A stretch of DNA of 64,000 nt from NCBI RefSeq assembly GCF_016629665.1, contig NZ_JAEPRQ010000002.1:186001-250000 (forward strand), written 5' to 3'. Below are positions 62,299-64,000 of this stretch, one piece after another (the stretch's first letter is position 1; every line of letters starts with the position of its first letter). The notes below the pieces were generated by a model. That model saw only the letters and a list, made by a program, of their open reading frames with translations, was not told the DNA's origin and searched no databases. The position numbers and the translations under genes are program-made. This DNA is from Paracoccus caeni. GTDB taxonomy: Bacteria > Pseudomonadota > Alphaproteobacteria > Rhodobacterales > Rhodobacteraceae.

Positions 62299-63416
62299 GG
62301 CGCTTCCTTTTCGTCAATCCGAACCCATCGGAATCCATAGTGGCGGGGCATATCTCGCCAAAGCGTCAGCATGTTGCCCGATGTTGTCCCATCAACTGTA
62401 TAACATTGTCGCGGGTCGGGGTTGTCGCCCTGCTCTGCCACCGCGGCAAGGATCGCGCGATTCAATCTTTCAGGATCGTTATCCGGGCTCGGCAAAAGGT
62501 CCCAATCGCGGCGCGCTTCAAGCTTGTCAGCGAAATTCGGCGTCGCATCGATCCATCCGTCAACACTGACGAAATGCCACCCTGTCGGGAAAACCGGTCC
62601 GGTGCCGTCCCGACGCATGACGACCTGTTGGTCGTGACAACGGCGCAACATCAGAGCCGCGAATGGTTCATCCTCGGCCGTTGTTTCGAGAGCCAGCTCG
62701 AAATGATCACCGTCAGCCGCATATTCCTCGCGAAACGCCGTCGCATAATCCGGCACGTCCGTCGCCGGCCCGTCGTCGTGAAAGAAGGTAATGGGGAAGG
62801 TGATATACAGCCGCTCCGGCAAACGCCGTTCAGGTTCGGGTTGCGGGGGATCGATCTCCCCATATCTCTGGGGCGAGGCGCTGGCCTGCGCATAGGCACG
62901 CAGATATCCCGCGTGGTCGGGGAAACTTTCGTATTCCTCGGACAACTGCTGCCCGGCGCTAAGCATATCGGTCAAAAAGCTCTGCATCTCTGGCAGATCC
63001 ACGCAATCCACCGTCCAGCAGTTCTGCTGCGAAAGCGTCTCGCCGTTTCGGACAAGGCTAATGGCGAAATCATCCTTTTCGCCTCTCTGCTTGGTGGAAA
63101 ATAAAGCTCCGAAGATCGACCTTGGCGGTTTCGTCTGACCATCCGCCATCACCATCGTCGCCGCTTTTCTGACAAGGCTCTGATCCTGCACCAGCCAGCG
63201 CCGGAGACCCTCTTCAAGGATCAGATCGACCGGCCCTGCGCTGAAATCAACCATCGGAAGCGGCTGGACAACCTCCGCTTCCGCCACCGCCTCTTGCCCG
63301 CCTGTGACCCGGTCCACCAGCGCACTCAGCATCCACGCGAAAAAGACAACCGACAGCGCCGCACCGATGATCGCGCCCAACATGATCCACAAGATCAGGC
63401 GGGAAAAACGCCTCAT
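62295..63416 (-). CDS. Membrane-anchored protein, unknown function (373 aa)
   Basis: A signal-anchored protein: residues 7-33 (LILWIMLGAIIGAALSVVFF) cross the membrane and the rest is periplasmic. It contains two pairs of Cys (TQQ-NCWTVDCVDLPE and later RRCHDQQV with DPRQCYTVDG), Trp/Asp-rich motifs and an FHDDGPATDVPDYATAF segment, but no domain I recognise. It sits between the glutamine-synthetase-like gene (4 bases upstream) and puuB (4-base overlap), which is unusual for the puu cluster. It could be a recent insertion of an ORFan into the operon. Confidence 0.7.
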   Translation of the reverse strand: MRRFSRLILWIMLGAIIGAALSVVFFAWMLSALVDRVTGGQEAVAEAEVVQPLPMVDFSAGPVDLILEEGLRRWLVQDQSLVRKAATMVMADGQTKPPRSIFGALFSTKQRGEKDDFAISLVRNGETLSQQNCWTVDCVDLPEMQSFLTDMLSAGQQLSEEYESFPDHAGYLRAYAQASASPQRYGEIDPPQPEPERRLPERLYITFPITFFHDDGPATDVPDYATAFREEYAADGDHFELALETTAEDEPFAALMLRRCHDQQVVMRRDGTGPVFPTGWHFVSVDGWIDATPNFADKLEARRDWDLLPSPDNDPERLNRAILAAVAEQGDNPDPRQCYTVDGTTSGNMLTLWRDMPRHYGFRWVRIDEKEAP

Positions 63417-63420
63417 CCGA

Positions 63421-64000
63421 TCACACGTTCAGCAGCAGATGTTCACGCTCCCATGGGCTGATGACTTGCAGGAACTCCTTGTATTCATTGCGCTTCACGG
63501 CCTCATAGACCGCCGCGAATTCCTCGCCCAGGACGCCGCGCATCGCATCGCTTTCGCTCATCAGATCCAGCGCGTCGCCAAGGTTATAGGGCAGCTCGTC
63601 CTGCGACATATAGGCGTCGCCAAGGCATTCCGCGCGGGGATTTTCCGCCTCGATCAGGCCCAGATAGCCGCAGGCCAGCGACGCCGCGATGCCCAGATAG
63701 GGGTTGCAATCCATCCCCGCCAGACGGTTCTCGATCCGCCGCGCTTCCGGGCCAGAGATCGGCACGCGCAAGCCGGTGGTGCGGTTATCGCGACCCCATT
63801 CCAGATTGATCGGCGCCGCGAAATCAGGGACATAGCGGCGATAGCTGTTCACATAGGGCGCAAGCAGCGCGACAGCCGCGGGCAGATGCCGCTGCATGCC
63901 GCCGATGAAGTGCAGAAACTCGGGCGTCTCGCGCCCCTTCTCGTCCGAGAAGAGGTTCCGCCCGGTCTTCAGATCGACGACCGAGTGGTGGATATGCATC
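63421..64000 (-). CDS. puuA: Glutamine synthetase-family protein (gamma-glutamylputrescine synthetase-like), C-terminal part
   Basis: Only the C-terminal 192 residues are visible; the gene runs on past the window edge. HIHHSVVDLKTGRNLFSDEK, YVNSYRRYVPDFAAPINLEW, and GPEARRIENRLAGMDCNPYL with GIAASLACGYLGL are the glutamine-synthetase-family ATP and glutamate site region. In puu clusters this family joins glutamate to putrescine. The symbol is inferred from the puuB gene downstream; GlnT/other type III-like family members cannot be excluded from this part alone. Confidence 0.8.
   Translation of the reverse strand, partial: MHIHHSVVDLKTGRNLFSDEKGRETPEFLHFIGGMQRHLPAAVALLAPYVNSYRRYVPDFAAPINLEWGRDNRTTGLRVPISGPEARRIENRLAGMDCNPYLGIAASLACGYLGLIEAENPRAECLGDAYMSQDELPYNLGDALDLMSESDAMRGVLGEEFAAVYEAVKRNEYKEFLQVISPWEREHLLLNV

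Overview
The window looks like a chromosome segment of an alphaproteobacterium of the Rhodobacteraceae/Paracoccaceae, probably Paracoccus or a close relative. The reasons are high GC with dense operons, a leucine/isovalerate degradation cluster, the hprK-rapZ-EIIA-HPr block beside pckA, a choline-sulfate gene pair, PhoX, EtfBA and many short overlapping genes. The genus is an inference from gene content only.

Region 1 (1 to about 15.86 kb) is the right arm of a tailed, siphovirus-like prophage. In order it has the C-terminus of a tape measure protein, two tail-tip proteins, a GNAT-like protein and a gpJ-like host-specificity protein. Two tail fibres follow; they share an N-terminal anchor but carry two different SGNH-type esterase domains. 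Then come a lectin-like protein, small proteins, an endolysin and a holin. Four near-identical terminator hairpins sit directly before accessory genes. Behind the lysis genes lies a visibly AT-rich three-gene cargo on the minus strand: a GT2-like glycosyltransferase, a KpsC/KpsS-like capsule glycosyltransferase and a hexapeptide acetyltransferase. The region ends at a 3' fragment of a SRAP (YedK/HMCES) gene, which I read as the probable attachment site. No integrase or replication genes are in view; the rest of the element would lie left of position 1.

Region 2 (16 to 23.1 kb) has a secreted RTX protein, a TelA-like protein with a DUF2927 lipoprotein, a NADAR protein whose conserved N-terminus has no normal start codon, and an exported argininosuccinate-lyase-like protein lacking the usual catalytic histidine.

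Region 3 (23.1 to 37 kb, minus strand) is a long leucine/isovalerate operon: isovaleryl-CoA dehydrogenase, an acyl-CoA synthetase, both methylcrotonyl-CoA carboxylase subunits, methylglutaconyl-CoA hydratase and HMG-CoA lyase. Interspersed are three LprI-like (DUF1311) paralogues, macro, ankyrin, ASCH and GST proteins. A TGAACG-AC-CGTTCA operator lies before the first gene. Three copies of a palindromic, MITE-like repeat lie in or next to this region.

Region 4 (37 to 47 kb) holds parC, an SH3 protein, an SDR, a HIG1-like protein, cobalamin adenosyltransferase, EtfB/EtfA, 3-hydroxybutyryl-CoA dehydrogenase and a choline-binding protein/choline-sulfatase pair behind a palindromic operator. EtfBA would take electrons from the isovaleryl-CoA dehydrogenase of region 3.

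Region 5 (47 to 64 kb) has the HPr kinase/RapZ/EIIA/HPr regulatory PTS, divergent pckA, PhoX, pyruvate carboxylase, PPK2, a TerB-like protein and the edge of a gamma-glutamylputrescine (puu) cluster. pckA and pyc together set the PEP/pyruvate/oxaloacetate balance that such a PTS typically senses.
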